A stretch of 64,000 nucleotides of DNA. Origin: Candidatus Anammoximicrobium sp. (GTDB lineage Bacteria; Planctomycetota; Planctomycetia; Pirellulales; Pirellulaceae). Positions 7,920 to 16,193 of this stretch are shown piece after piece. Below the pieces are notes generated by a model, which worked only from the letters and a program-made list of their open reading frames with translations, was not told the DNA's origin and did not search any database. Every line of letters starts with the position of its first letter. Position 1 is the first letter of the stretch. The stretch is from contig JAAYYU010000176.1 of the NCBI GenBank assembly GCA_012515235.1, forward strand, positions 1 through 64,000, written 5' to 3'. The translations under genes were made by a program, and so were the position numbers.

Positions 7920-9488
7920 ATGCTGTTGCCGAAGCTCCGAAACGCGGTTCCGCTGCTGATCGCGGTGTTGCTCGTTTGTGCCGGAGGATGGGCCCGTGCG
8001 GCCGATCAACCGCAGTGGGGCGAAGCGGACACCCGAAACATGGTTTCGGCCGAGTCGGGACTGCCGAGCGACTTTGCGCCGGGCGAGCGGGACCTGGCGA
8101 CCGGCGGCGTCGATCTGTCCACGGCCAGGCAGGTGAAGTGGGTCGCCCGCCTAGGCCAGACGACCTACGGCACGCCCGTGGTCGCCGCTGGCCGAGTGTT
8201 CGTGGGCACCAACAACGGCTCGCCGCGCGATCCGCAGATCGCAGGCGACCGCGGCGTGCTGATGTGTTTCGAAGAGGCCAGCGGCCGGTTTCTCTGGCAG
8301 CTGAACCTGCCCAAGTTGGAACGGATCAAGTGGGCCGATTGGGCGCAGATCGGCATCACTTCGTCGCCGACGGTCGAGGGCGACCGGGCGTACCTGGTGA
8401 CCAACCGCGGCGAAGTGGTCTGTCTGGACGTGAACGGCCAGGCGGACGGGAACGACGGCCCGTTTCTGGACGAGGGCCGACTGATGGCCGGGGAAGGAGA
8501 GTCGCCGCGGCAGGTCGGCGCGCAAGACGCCGACATCCTGTGGCTGTTCGACATGCCGCGCCAGTTGCAGGCGGAGGCGCACAATGCGTACAACTGCTCG
8601 GTGCTGCTACGCGGCGATTTGCTGTATGTCAACACCAGCAACGGCGTCGAATGGACGCACACCTTCGTGGTCCACCCGGAAGCCCCCAGCTTGATCGTGC
8701 TGGACAAACGCACCGGCCAGTTGGTGGCCCGCGACGACTTCGGCATCGGGCCGGACATTACGCACGGCCAGTGGAGTTCGGTCGCCGTCGGCCGCGTGGG
8801 GGACCGGACGTTGGGCTTTTTCGGAGCCGGCAACGGCGTGCTGTACGCTTTTGAATTGCTGCCTCCGGGAGCGAGCCGGGAGACGGTCCAACGGCTGCGG
8901 CCGGCGTGGAAGTTTCACGGCCACCCGCTGGCCCAGACCCAAGACCGCGTGCCGGCCGACCACCAGCACGACAGCACTTCCTACCAGGTGACGGGGATGC
9001 CGGTGTGCTACCGGAACCGGGTGTATGTGATTTTCACCCAAGAGCCCTATCACCGGATGAAATTGGGCTGGCTCGTCTGTTTGGACGCCGGCGGCGCGGG
9101 CGACGTCACGCGGACGGCCAAACGCTGGTCGTACGACGGAATCGGGGCCTCGCCGTCGACCGTCGCGATCGCCGAGGGCCTGGTCTACGCCACGGGATTC
9201 GATGGTCGCCTGCACTGTCTGGACGCAGAGACCGGACAGGTGTACTGGGTTCAGGACCTGGACGGTCCGCTAGCCGCCTCGCCGCTGGTCGCCGACGGCA
9301 AGATCTACGTGGGCACCGACCGCCAGCGGTTTCACATCCTGGCGGCCGGCAAGCAACCCAAGCTGCTCAGCACCATCAAAATGGACGGGCGAATTTCCGC
9401 GACCGCCGTGGCCGCCAACGGCGTGCTGTATGTGACGACTTGGAAGAACCTGTACGCGGTCCAGGCGAGTCCCGCCGCGGGGCCATGA
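7920..9488 (+). CDS. Secreted PQQ-like beta-propeller repeat protein
   Basis: A 522-residue periplasmic or exported protein. A Sec signal peptide covers about residues 1-27 (LLIAVLLVCAGGWARA). The remainder is a WD/PQQ-type beta-propeller, with blades marked by repeats such as CFEEASGRFLWQL, LIVLDKRTGQLVARD, LHCLDAETGQVYWVQDL and a final KLLSTIKMDGRISATAVAANG. There are no quinoprotein dehydrogenase active-site features, so it is more likely a structural or ligand-binding propeller than an alcohol dehydrogenase. The ATG at 7920 is chosen because CAGGAGAAG precedes it and the signal peptide begins there. The gene is convergent with the flavoprotein gene, with a 67-base gap. Confidence 0.85.
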   Translation: MLLPKLRNAVPLLIAVLLVCAGGWARAADQPQWGEADTRNMVSAESGLPSDFAPGERDLATGGVDLSTARQVKWVARLGQTTYGTPVVAAGRVFVGTNNGSPRDPQIAGDRGVLMCFEEASGRFLWQLNLPKLERIKWADWAQIGITSSPTVEGDRAYLVTNRGEVVCLDVNGQADGNDGPFLDEGRLMAGEGESPRQVGAQDADILWLFDMPRQLQAEAHNAYNCSVLLRGDLLYVNTSNGVEWTHTFVVHPEAPSLIVLDKRTGQLVARDDFGIGPDITHGQWSSVAVGRVGDRTLGFFGAGNGVLYAFELLPPGASRETVQRLRPAWKFHGHPLAQTQDRVPADHQHDSTSYQVTGMPVCYRNRVYVIFTQEPYHRMKLGWLVCLDAGGAGDVTRTAKRWSYDGIGASPSTVAIAEGLVYATGFDGRLHCLDAETGQVYWVQDLDGPLAASPLVADGKIYVGTDRQRFHILAAGKQPKLLSTIKMDGRISATAVAANGVLYVTTWKNLYAVQASPAAGP

Positions 9489-9555
9489 CGCTCCGCGGCA
9501 GGTCTTCGCACGTCCGGCAGGCCGGCGGCGGGAGCCAGACGCCGGTTCCCGAACC

Positions 9556-10269
9556 CTAGCCTCCGGCCATCCGCAGCGCGACTTCGGCGACGCGGCGGCC
9601 GAGATTGTCGGTGGCCTTCAGGCCGATCTCGTCCTTGCTGATATCGTCGCCCTGGTTCCACAGGACGGGGCCGAAATGGGCGGTGGGGCGGCCGTCGCCG
9701 ATGACCAGCATCTCCTGAGCCATCAGCGAAGCTTGCACCGACTGGATGGTCAGCTCCTGTCCGCCGTCCCGAGCGCCGCCCGTGGCCAGCACGCCGCCGA
9801 CCTTGTTCGACAGCGTAAAACCGTCCTTGCGGAACACCATCCAGCGTTCCAGGAACGCTTTGCACAGCGACGACATGTTGGCAAAGTAGGTGGGCGTGCC
9901 GACGATGATCCCCGCCACCTCGGGCGCCGCCAGCTTCTCGGCAATCGGGGGAAAATCGTCCTGCTCGCCCGGCGCCAGCGGCTCGTTCACGAGCATCCCC
10001 ACGGGGAACTTCAAGCCGGCCAGATCGATCAACTCGATTTCGATCCGCTCCGGCGCGACGGCCTGCGCGGCTTCCAAAGCCCGCTGCACCGCGGCGGCAG
10101 TGGTCTTGCCCTTCCGCAAACTGGTCGAGATGCCGATGATCTTGATCTTGGCCCTCGGCTCGGCCGCTTGCACAGACGCCGTCGCGGCGGTCGCGACCGC
10201 GGCGGCCGCTGCCGTCCCGATGCTGACTTGATTCAGAAATCCTCGCCGCGTCACTTCATGGCTTGACAT
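9556..10269 (-). CDS. Tat-exported NADPH-dependent FMN reductase/flavodoxin-like protein
   Basis: A 237-residue flavodoxin-fold protein with a Tat signal: TRRGFLNQ at residues 7-14, then an Ala/Val-rich hydrophobic region to about residue 36. The mature part begins IKIIGISTSLRKGKTT, the phosphate-binding loop of FMN reductases (GISTSLRKG). GTPTYFANMSSLCKAFLERW is the second flavin-contacting loop typical of the family. It probably binds FMN before export and passes electrons from NAD(P)H or another donor to an unknown acceptor. The start is supported by AGGAAAGG nine bases upstream. The WYL regulator lies 147 bases upstream on the same strand. Confidence 0.85.
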   Translation of the reverse strand: MSSHEVTRRGFLNQVSIGTAAAAAVATAATASVQAAEPRAKIKIIGISTSLRKGKTTAAAVQRALEAAQAVAPERIEIELIDLAGLKFPVGMLVNEPLAPGEQDDFPPIAEKLAAPEVAGIIVGTPTYFANMSSLCKAFLERWMVFRKDGFTLSNKVGGVLATGGARDGGQELTIQSVQASLMAQEMLVIGDGRPTAHFGPVLWNQGDDISKDEIGLKATDNLGRRVAEVALRMAGG

Positions 10270-10416
10270 GGATTCGGTCCTTTCCTGTTTGGAGGTGACG
10301 AAAACGGCACGCCTGCGAGCGACGGGAAACGCACGCTTTCCGCCAGATCGCGATTGGCGGGAACGGTCGCAGAACGTGTCTGTTGAGCATGACCATAAAG
10401 CCCGGCCCGCGACAAG

Positions 10417-11460
10417 TCAACTATCGGCCGGATCCGGCGGCACATCGGCATAGCGTCCGGCCGCGGCGCGGATCATGCGGGCCATGGCGCGGCGGCAACT
10501 GGCGGGGGACAGAACTTCAGCTTCGTTGCCCAGACTGAGCACGCGGGGGATGATTTCCAACTCGTGGGCCGCCTTGACGGTCAACACCACGCTGCCGTCT
10601 GCGGCGCGTTCGATCTGCTGGTCCGGATGCCAGGGATCCTCGATCACCCAGGGGGCCGCGCGGGCGCTGACGTAGATGCGGAAGTCGCGCGCTTTGCCCG
10701 CCGCGGCAAAGATCCCCAGACTCTGCCCCAGGTGTTTTTCCAGATCGAAATCGGCGGGCCGCTTGAACCATTCGTCCAGCGCCGTTGCGCGAAGGAAGCG
10801 GTCCAGCTTCCAATGGCGAATGCGGTCGGGACGGCCCGCGGCAATCTCACTTGCTGCCGCCAGGATGTACAGGCTGGACTGATAGAACACCACGGCATAC
10901 GGCTCAATCCTGCGGCGGCGAGGGTCTTTGCCGATTGGCTGGTATTCGATCTCGGCCACCCGGTGCTCCTGGATACAGCGGTGCAGCGTCTGCAACGTGC
11001 CGTGCTGCTGCTTGTACGACTTGGCCGGCGTCCCCCGCACGAACAACACCTCGCGATACGCCTCGTAGTGGTCCCAGACGGCGTCCGGCAATTGGTCGCG
11101 CAGCTTGCTCCAGAACGATTCAATCCCCAGCCAGAACGGCGTGCCGGCCAAGGGGTACAGCAGGTCGCGGCTGAGCGACAGGGCGATCAACTCGGTCGCC
11201 GAGGCCGTCACCTTGTGCGCTCCCCGGACGCCAGGTCCCAGTTTCCAGACCTTGCCCCGTGCCGAATCTTCGTCGTCCACATCGATCCCCGCGGCCTGCA
11301 GCGCTTCCAAATCGCGGCGCACGGTCCGTTGATGCAGGGAGGTCAATCCCAGTTCCTCCACCAACTCCCGTCGGATTTCGTCCAGTGTGCGGCCGAACCG
11401 GTACCGCTCCAGGATCTGCAGGACCTTGTGCTGACGGATCAGTTGTTCATTGCGGGCCAT
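10417..11460 (-). CDS. WYL-domain transcriptional regulator with N-terminal HTH
   Basis: A 347-residue DNA-binding regulator. Residues 1-70 form a DeoR/HTH_11-like winged helix (LIRQHKVLQILERYRFGRTL, then QRTVRRDLEALQAAG, the recognition-helix motif). Residues about 150-245 form a WYL domain (IEYQPIGKDPRRRRIEPYAVVFYQSSLYILA), and the C-terminal WCX-like extension covers about residues 255-335. WYL domains sense small ligands or nucleic acids in known families. The ATG has GAGGTGAGCC upstream. It is divergent from the small membrane protein at 11613 and could regulate that gene or the flavoprotein downstream. Confidence 0.9.
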   Translation of the reverse strand: MARNEQLIRQHKVLQILERYRFGRTLDEIRRELVEELGLTSLHQRTVRRDLEALQAAGIDVDDEDSARGKVWKLGPGVRGAHKVTASATELIALSLSRDLLYPLAGTPFWLGIESFWSKLRDQLPDAVWDHYEAYREVLFVRGTPAKSYKQQHGTLQTLHRCIQEHRVAEIEYQPIGKDPRRRRIEPYAVVFYQSSLYILAAASEIAAGRPDRIRHWKLDRFLRATALDEWFKRPADFDLEKHLGQSLGIFAAAGKARDFRIYVSARAAPWVIEDPWHPDQQIERAADGSVVLTVKAAHELEIIPRVLSLGNEAEVLSPASCRRAMARMIRAAAGRYADVPPDPADS

Positions 11461-11537
11461 GGCTCACCTCGGTTTTTGATCGGGCGCATTGTAGCCGGAG
11501 TCGGCGTCTTTTACCAAGCCAGCGTCCGCACCGTGGA

Positions 11538-11566
11538 TTGACAGCATTTGCCCTAACCCGCAGAAT
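11538..11566 (+). promoter_or_regulatory. Sigma-70-like promoter for the small membrane protein
   Basis: A perfect TTGACA (11538-11543), 17-base spacer and CAGAAT (11561-11566, four of six matches) form a good housekeeping-type promoter. The predicted transcript start is near 11573, giving a leader of about 40 bases before the TTG start at 11613. The WYL regulator starts divergently at 11460. Confidence 0.5.
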
Positions 11567-11612
11567 CTAGCCTGTTTGCCTGATTCAGCCCGATGCCCAA
11601 AAGGAGCCCCCG

Positions 11613-11858
11613 TTGATTCCGCGACGTTTTCTGACCACGTTGGTTTTTGCCTTGCCCCTGATGGTGTTCGCGTTTGCGGTGTTGATGGGGGCAGCTGCGC
11701 TGACGCAAGCCATGCAGGACGCCGTTGGGGCGCGAGTGCTGCGCTGGGTCGCCGGCGGCGTGTTGGTGCTGGCGGTCACCGATATGCTGCTGTTGCTGTG
11801 CGTCCTGGGCCTGAAAGCCTTGAACGACAACGACCACACCGATGCCGGCGACGGGTGA
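11613..11858 (+). CDS. Small two-helix membrane protein (TTG start)
   Basis: An 81-residue protein with two hydrophobic helices, about residues 8-31 (TLVFALPLMVFAFAVLMGAAAL) and 42-69 (VLRWVAGGVLVLAVTDMLLLLCVLG), and a short polar tail. The family is not recognised. The TTG start is preferred because a strong AAGGAG lies seven bases upstream and a sigma-70-like promoter is properly placed. A perfect 20-bp tandem duplication covers the last codons, the TGA and the first bases after it. Confidence 0.7.
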   Translation: MIPRRFLTTLVFALPLMVFAFAVLMGAAALTQAMQDAVGARVLRWVAGGVLVLAVTDMLLLLCVLGLKALNDNDHTDAGDG

Positions 11859-11883
11859 TGGGGGCCGGCGACGGGTGATGGGG
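11844..11883. repeat. 20-bp tandem duplication across a stop codon
   Basis: The unit GCCGGCGACGGGTGATGGGG occurs twice without mismatch (11844-11863 and 11864-11883). The first copy contains the TGA that ends the small membrane protein. This looks like a recent slippage or duplication event. Confidence 0.85.
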
Positions 11884-11966
11884 GCGAGTGGCGGTGCGAC
11901 CCAAGCCGAACCCACAAAGGTCCACGAGGCCTTTCGCGAAACCGCGGCTCGCCGCCGGTTGAGAAC

Positions 11967-12035
11967 AGGGGACCGGCTCGGAGTTGCGTGAGAAAAACCC
12001 AAAGAAAAACGACCACCGCAAGATGCCTGTCCCCT
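11967..12035. repeat. Degenerate palindrome with GGGGACAGGC-type ends
   Basis: Imperfect inverted arms at 11967-11988 (AGGGGACCGG...TTGCG) and 12017-12035 (complement AGGGGACAGGC...TTGCG) flank a short AT-richer loop. The ends resemble those of the three larger palindromes in the window (GGGG-CAGGC), so this may be a decayed or related REP-like element. It lies between the two membrane-protein genes. Confidence 0.4.
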
Positions 12036-12063
12036 TTGGTCAACAGGCGGCTAGTCGACGAAT

Positions 12064-13017
12064 ATGCCAATCAAGTTTGCCTGCGAGCACTGTGGAGCGC
12101 GACTGAGCGTCAGTTCGCGCAAGGCCGGTGCGCGAGCGAAATGCCCGAAGTGCCAGCAGATGCTGACGGTGCCGGTGCCTCCGGGTACGAAGACCGACAA
12201 GCCGGTCCCAGCGGCGGAAACGCCCGCGGAGGCGGGGGCTTTGCCGAAAGCCGCGGCCGAGCCTGCTGATGCCGCGGTGGAATCCCCGTCGAGGTCGTCG
12301 CCCGCGCCGCAGACACCGGACGATCCGTTGGCGGAGTTCCTGGTGTACGATTCGGAGGCCGAACTGGTTTACGCGGCGGACGACGAGGCGAGTTCGTCGC
12401 TGGCCGGATTCCAAGCCTCGTTGGACCCGAACAAGATCGCCGTTTCACGCCGCATTCTGTACATGCAGGGAGCCTTGCTCGGCTTGGTGGCTTTGATGAG
12501 TCTGCTCGTGGGCATTCTGCTTGGGCGAGGATGTTCTCCGGATGCCGAACGGGAAGACGCGGCACCGCAGGCCTGCGTGATCTCCGGCGTGGTGGTGGTG
12601 GAAGACGCGACGGGACAGACAAAGCCCGACGACGGGGCCACGGTGCTGGTGGTGCCGCGCGACATGCATCCGGAACAGAAGGTGGAAATCGTCGGGCTAC
12701 GGCCCCAGGACCCGCCGCCGGACGAGAACCACGCGGGGTTGCAGGCCATCCATCGCCTCGGCGGCGACTGTGTCCGAACCGGTCCGGAGGGCCGGTTCCA
12801 GCTGCGCGTGCCCGATCGAGGCAGCTATTTCCTGCTGGTGATTTCAGCGCACGTCAGTCAGGACGAGAAGGAACTGGCCAAGAGCACGCTGGCCCAGATC
12901 GGGCGTTTCTTCCGCCTGACGCCGAAAATGTTCGAGGGGCATGCGGTTCGTTGGCAGGAAGAGGAGGTCCGCCGCGACCGGCAACTGAACATCGTGTTTG
13001 CGGCCGCCCAGCCTTAG
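12064..13017 (+). CDS. Zinc-ribbon membrane protein with C-terminal extracytoplasmic domain
   Basis: A 317-residue protein with an N-terminal double-CXXC zinc ribbon (Cys7, Cys10, Cys27, Cys30), a Pro/Ala-rich linker to about residue 88 and one membrane helix at about 136-155 (GALLGLVALMSLLVGILLG). The C-terminal domain, about 165-310, contains ISGVVVVEDATG and a GRFQLRVPDRGSYFLLV stretch resembling carboxypeptidase-regulatory-like or bacterial Ig-type beta folds. The likely topology is zinc ribbon inside and beta domain outside. Such layouts are common in planctomycetes and of unknown function. The start is taken at the ATG that gives the intact zinc ribbon; its Shine-Dalgarno sequence is weak. 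Confidence 0.75.
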   Translation: MPIKFACEHCGARLSVSSRKAGARAKCPKCQQMLTVPVPPGTKTDKPVPAAETPAEAGALPKAAAEPADAAVESPSRSSPAPQTPDDPLAEFLVYDSEAELVYAADDEASSSLAGFQASLDPNKIAVSRRILYMQGALLGLVALMSLLVGILLGRGCSPDAEREDAAPQACVISGVVVVEDATGQTKPDDGATVLVVPRDMHPEQKVEIVGLRPQDPPPDENHAGLQAIHRLGGDCVRTGPEGRFQLRVPDRGSYFLLVISAHVSQDEKELAKSTLAQIGRFFRLTPKMFEGHAVRWQEEEVRRDRQLNIVFAAAQP

Positions 13018-13090
13018 ATTCCGGGCAACCGGAGGTGCTGAGGCCCGACGAGACCGGCTGAAACTGGCCGTCTCAGGACAGACTTTGGCC

Positions 13091-13900
13091 ATGCGAATCA
13101 TCCCGGTGATGGATCTCATGAACGGTCAAGTGGTTCGCGGCGTGGCGGGCGACCGCAGCCGTTATCGGCCGGTCGTCAGCACGCTGGCGTCAGACGCGGC
13201 GCCGCGCAGCATGGCCCAGGCGTTCGTGGAGCGGTGGGGCGCCCGCGAAGTGTACGTCGCCGATCTGGACGCGATCGCCGGCCGCGAGCCCGATTGGGAA
13301 GCGTACCGGCAGATTGCCGCGGCGGGTCTGCGACTGCTGGTGGATGCGGGGATCGGCGATGTCCAGCGGGCGCAGCGCATGGCCGATGGGGCCGCCGCCG
13401 CCTCGTGCTGGGCGGGGCTGGTCGTGGGCCTGGAGTCCGTGCGCGATCCCGGACTGCTGTCCGCAATCCACTCCGTCGTGGCCCCGTACCAGTGCGTATT
13501 CAGCCTGGATCTGCGGGACGGCAAGCCGATGACTGTCTCCGCGGCTTGGCAATCCGCCGCGTCCGGACCGGTATCCCGGTTCGCAGACAAGTTGTCGGCG
13601 GAGAACCAGCCGCCTTCGGCTGCCCGGCGGATCGCGGAGTTGGCCTTGGGCATCGGATTCCGGCGACTGCTCGTGCTGGACGTTGCAGCGGTAGGCGTGA
13701 ACCTGGGTCCGACGACTGTGCCGCTGTGCCGCCAGTTGCGGGACGCCCATCCGGAGATCGAACTCATTACCGGCGGCGGCGTGCGGGGCGTCGAAGACCT
13801 GCAGCGTCTGGCGGCTTGCGGTTGCGACGCGGCCCTGGTCGCCGCCGCCCTGCACGACGGCCGGCTGACGGCGGCTCAAATCCAAGCAGCCAGGCTCTGA
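13091..13900 (+). CDS. HisA-like TIM-barrel protein (COG1411 type)
   Basis: A 269-residue TIM barrel related to ProFAR isomerase HisA. It begins MRIIPVMDLMNGQVVRGVAGDR with the catalytic-site Asp8 of the family, and ends with the phosphate-binding ELITGGGVRGVEDL loop. Mid-barrel FSLDLRDGKPM is another phosphate-site strand. The opening GDR.RYRPV is characteristic, from memory, of the HisA-related group COG1411, not of histidine HisA. In methylotrophs, methanogens and planctomycetes that group travels with tetrahydromethanopterin-linked C1 genes. No such genes or other his genes are in this window. The ATG at 13091 is chosen from homology because the frame opens earlier. Confidence 0.75.
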   Translation: MRIIPVMDLMNGQVVRGVAGDRSRYRPVVSTLASDAAPRSMAQAFVERWGAREVYVADLDAIAGREPDWEAYRQIAAAGLRLLVDAGIGDVQRAQRMADGAAAASCWAGLVVGLESVRDPGLLSAIHSVVAPYQCVFSLDLRDGKPMTVSAAWQSAASGPVSRFADKLSAENQPPSAARRIAELALGIGFRRLLVLDVAAVGVNLGPTTVPLCRQLRDAHPEIELITGGGVRGVEDLQRLAACGCDAALVAAALHDGRLTAAQIQAARL

Positions 13901-14232
13901 GCGACGTTCGAAAAACAACGGTCCGGTGTTTGCTGCCGATCAGCCCACAGAGTGTGCTGGCGACGGTGACGAGGCGACCGTGATTTTCCGAACGATGCGA
14001 GATGGCCTTTCGCGGCCCACGGGGTCTGTCTGGATTTCTGGGACTGCGAAGAATTCGAGGCTTGTACTCACGCGAACACGCCAGCGTCCGACGTCCGCCG
14101 TCCACGTTTGTTTGCGCGGAACACAGGCGACGATTGATCGGCGACGATTGACATTGCCCCGTCGAGCCATGAAACTCAGACCGACTGGGCGGCCAGCGTG
14201 GAGTCCGAAAGACCCTTTGGGAGGTAGCAGCA
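13901..14232. other. Intergenic region with a promoter candidate
   Basis: A 332-base gap between the HisA-like gene and the heparinase-like gene. Apart from the promoter and the 12-bp direct repeats at 14126-14176, nothing coding or structured was seen. Confidence 0.5.
14126..14176 (+). promoter_or_regulatory. Promoter candidate with 12-bp direct repeats over the -35
   Basis: TTGACA at 14148-14153, a 17-base spacer and GAAACT at 14171-14176 (three of six matches) lie about 55 bases before the heparinase start. Two exact copies of GGCGACGATTGA, at 14126-14137 and 14140-14151, are spaced 14 bases apart and overlap the -35. That geometry suits a tandem operator, but chance duplication is possible. 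Confidence 0.3.
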
Positions 14233-16110
14233 ATGACCCACGATTCGTCTCGCAGGGCGTTCCTCAAGGTTTTGGCGGCGGGCGGCGCCATGTGCGGCGC
14301 GGCGTCTGGTTGGACTGCAAGCTGCGGCTCGCCGTGTCACGCGGCGGACGGCGCGGCGGACGGCTCTGGGAGCGGCCTGGACCGGAGGGCTGTGGAGGCG
14401 GAATTGCGACGGCGCGCTGACGGATTCAAACCGCAGCGGCGACTGGTGGTGGACTACTACCGCATCGGCCGCAAACTGGCCTATCCGTTGCCGCGGACAA
14501 GCCTGGAGGTTCCGGACGTTCTGGTTCCGGGTATTCCCAGCTATCCCTGGTCCACCTGGCTGTCGTGGGCCCTCGAAGAGCGAATCCTGGCTCTGGGCTG
14601 GGCTGCGGAGTGGTTCCAGGAAGACGGGCTGCGGGCTGCCGCCGCGGCGGATCTGACCGCCTTGACCGCCTGGCCGCATTACGGAAAGAGCCTCGATTCG
14701 GCCCACCTGGGACGCATCCTCTGGACGGCGGTGACCCGCTGGAAATGGGTCGCCGACGAGTTGCGGCGGAAGCTCCGCGAGGCGTGCCGCCGCCACGTGG
14801 AAGCTCGCCGGCCGGCCGCAGACAGGCTCCCCAACACGGCGCTGTCCAAGGAAAACCTCCTCCGCCGAAAGACTCCTCATGCCGGGTTGCACAACATCGG
14901 CCTGATCAACACGGTCGGCGACGCGCTCCTGGCCGTCGCCGCCCAGCACCCGGCTGCCCCGGCGCTCGACGCGCAACTGACCGCCCTGTTCGGCGCGGTG
15001 CTCGAACTGCGGGCCACGGGATTCAGCGAGGGCGTGGCCTACGACGGCTACGTGCTGGACTTCATCGCCGACTGGCTCAGCACGCTGCCGGCAACGGACC
15101 GCTCGCGCATCCTGGAACACCCCAGCCTGGAACACTTTCTGGACCAGTCGTCCATGCTGTCCGCGCCGGGAGCGGCGGAGCAAGTGGCAGAGATCGGCGA
15201 CGTGGAGCCTCGTGAGATGCCTTTTCATCTTTCGGCCCAAGCGAAGCTCTTGAGTCTGTGCGGCGGCGCCCCGCGCGTGTGGCATCTGGCGCGTTGTCGC
15301 CTGGACTGGTTCCGCGCCGACGGCTTGGCCGCGCTGCGTTCTGCGCAAGGCGAGTTGTCCGGGCAAGCCCCGCCGGCAGGCGCTCTGGACGCCCATTACG
15401 CAACGGTCCTTCGCACGGGCTGGGAACAGGACGACCTTGCCGTGGCCGTCTCGTGTACCAACTCGCCCATGGGCCACTTGCCCAGCGACAATGGCACGCT
15501 GGTCCTGGGTACGCGAGGCAAGTGGCTGATTGCGGACCCGGGCTACCAGCAGTATGCCAAAGGAGACGAACGCGAATTCACCGTCGGGCCCGCTGCGCAC
15601 AACGCCCCACTGGTCAACGGCACGGCCCAGAACCAGAAGCAGCCTCGCCGACTGGTCCTGGAAGAGATAGGGACCCGTCTCTGGCGCGTCGCCATCGACC
15701 TGACCGCGTGCTACCCGCCTGCGGCGTCGCTGACACAGCTCGTGCGACACGTTTGGCTGTCGGACAAGAACCTGGTCGTCGTCGCCGACCAGATGGCAGG
15801 CAAGTCCCCGTTGCAGGCCACGTACCATTGGCACGGACACGCGGGCTGCGCGTGGTGGATCGAGGCCAACTGGGCGCTGCTGGCGGTTGACGGCGTGCCG
15901 CTTTGGCTGGCCAGCCCCCAGGCCCCGCTGTCCGGCGCAAACCTGCACCGGTTGCCCGGATCGCGCGGCCAGCTGTCGCTTGTTTGCCCGCTGGCCAACG
16001 CCGGACCGGTGGTCTGGTGGGTGTTCGTCTTGGGCGAGCGACGCCCCGATTTGCAGGCGGACGCCGACGGTCGGCAGATCCGCATCCTGGACCGGACGTT
16101 TGCGGTGTGA
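14233..16110 (+). CDS. Tat-exported heparinase II/III-like polysaccharide lyase
   Basis: A 625-residue secreted protein with a Tat signal (SRRAFLKVLAAGG, residues 6-18). An alpha/alpha-toroid region (about 50-330) is followed by a heparinase II/III beta-sandwich domain. The clearest family feature is near residues 432-460: GKWLIADPGYQQY followed by AAHNAPLVNG, the lyase-type strand with the conserved His-Asn pair. Members eliminate uronic-acid-containing polysaccharides such as heparin or alginate; others have unknown substrates. GGGAGG eight bases before the ATG supports the start. It heads a co-directional series of four carbohydrate-active genes. Confidence 0.85.
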   Translation: MTHDSSRRAFLKVLAAGGAMCGAASGWTASCGSPCHAADGAADGSGSGLDRRAVEAELRRRADGFKPQRRLVVDYYRIGRKLAYPLPRTSLEVPDVLVPGIPSYPWSTWLSWALEERILALGWAAEWFQEDGLRAAAAADLTALTAWPHYGKSLDSAHLGRILWTAVTRWKWVADELRRKLREACRRHVEARRPAADRLPNTALSKENLLRRKTPHAGLHNIGLINTVGDALLAVAAQHPAAPALDAQLTALFGAVLELRATGFSEGVAYDGYVLDFIADWLSTLPATDRSRILEHPSLEHFLDQSSMLSAPGAAEQVAEIGDVEPREMPFHLSAQAKLLSLCGGAPRVWHLARCRLDWFRADGLAALRSAQGELSGQAPPAGALDAHYATVLRTGWEQDDLAVAVSCTNSPMGHLPSDNGTLVLGTRGKWLIADPGYQQYAKGDEREFTVGPAAHNAPLVNGTAQNQKQPRRLVLEEIGTRLWRVAIDLTACYPPAASLTQLVRHVWLSDKNLVVVADQMAGKSPLQATYHWHGHAGCAWWIEANWALLAVDGVPLWLASPQAPLSGANLHRLPGSRGQLSLVCPLANAGPVVWWVFVLGERRPDLQADADGRQIRILDRTFAV

Positions 16111-16119
16111 TACCGTTTT

Positions 16120-16183
16120 GTTGGGAAGCCCACGACGGTTGGAAAGCCCGTGGACGGAAACACGTTCGGGAAACACGTTCGGG
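16120..16183. repeat. Tandem duplications in the 5' leader of the 1012-residue gene
   Basis: Two imperfect copies of TTGGGAAGCCCACGACGG (about 16120-16137 and 16139-16157) are followed by two perfect copies of the 13-mer AAACACGTTCGGG (16158-16170 and 16171-16183). The second 13-mer ends ten bases before the ATG and contributes the GGGAG ribosome-binding site. Confidence 0.7.
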
Positions 16184-16193
16184 AGTCACAAAG

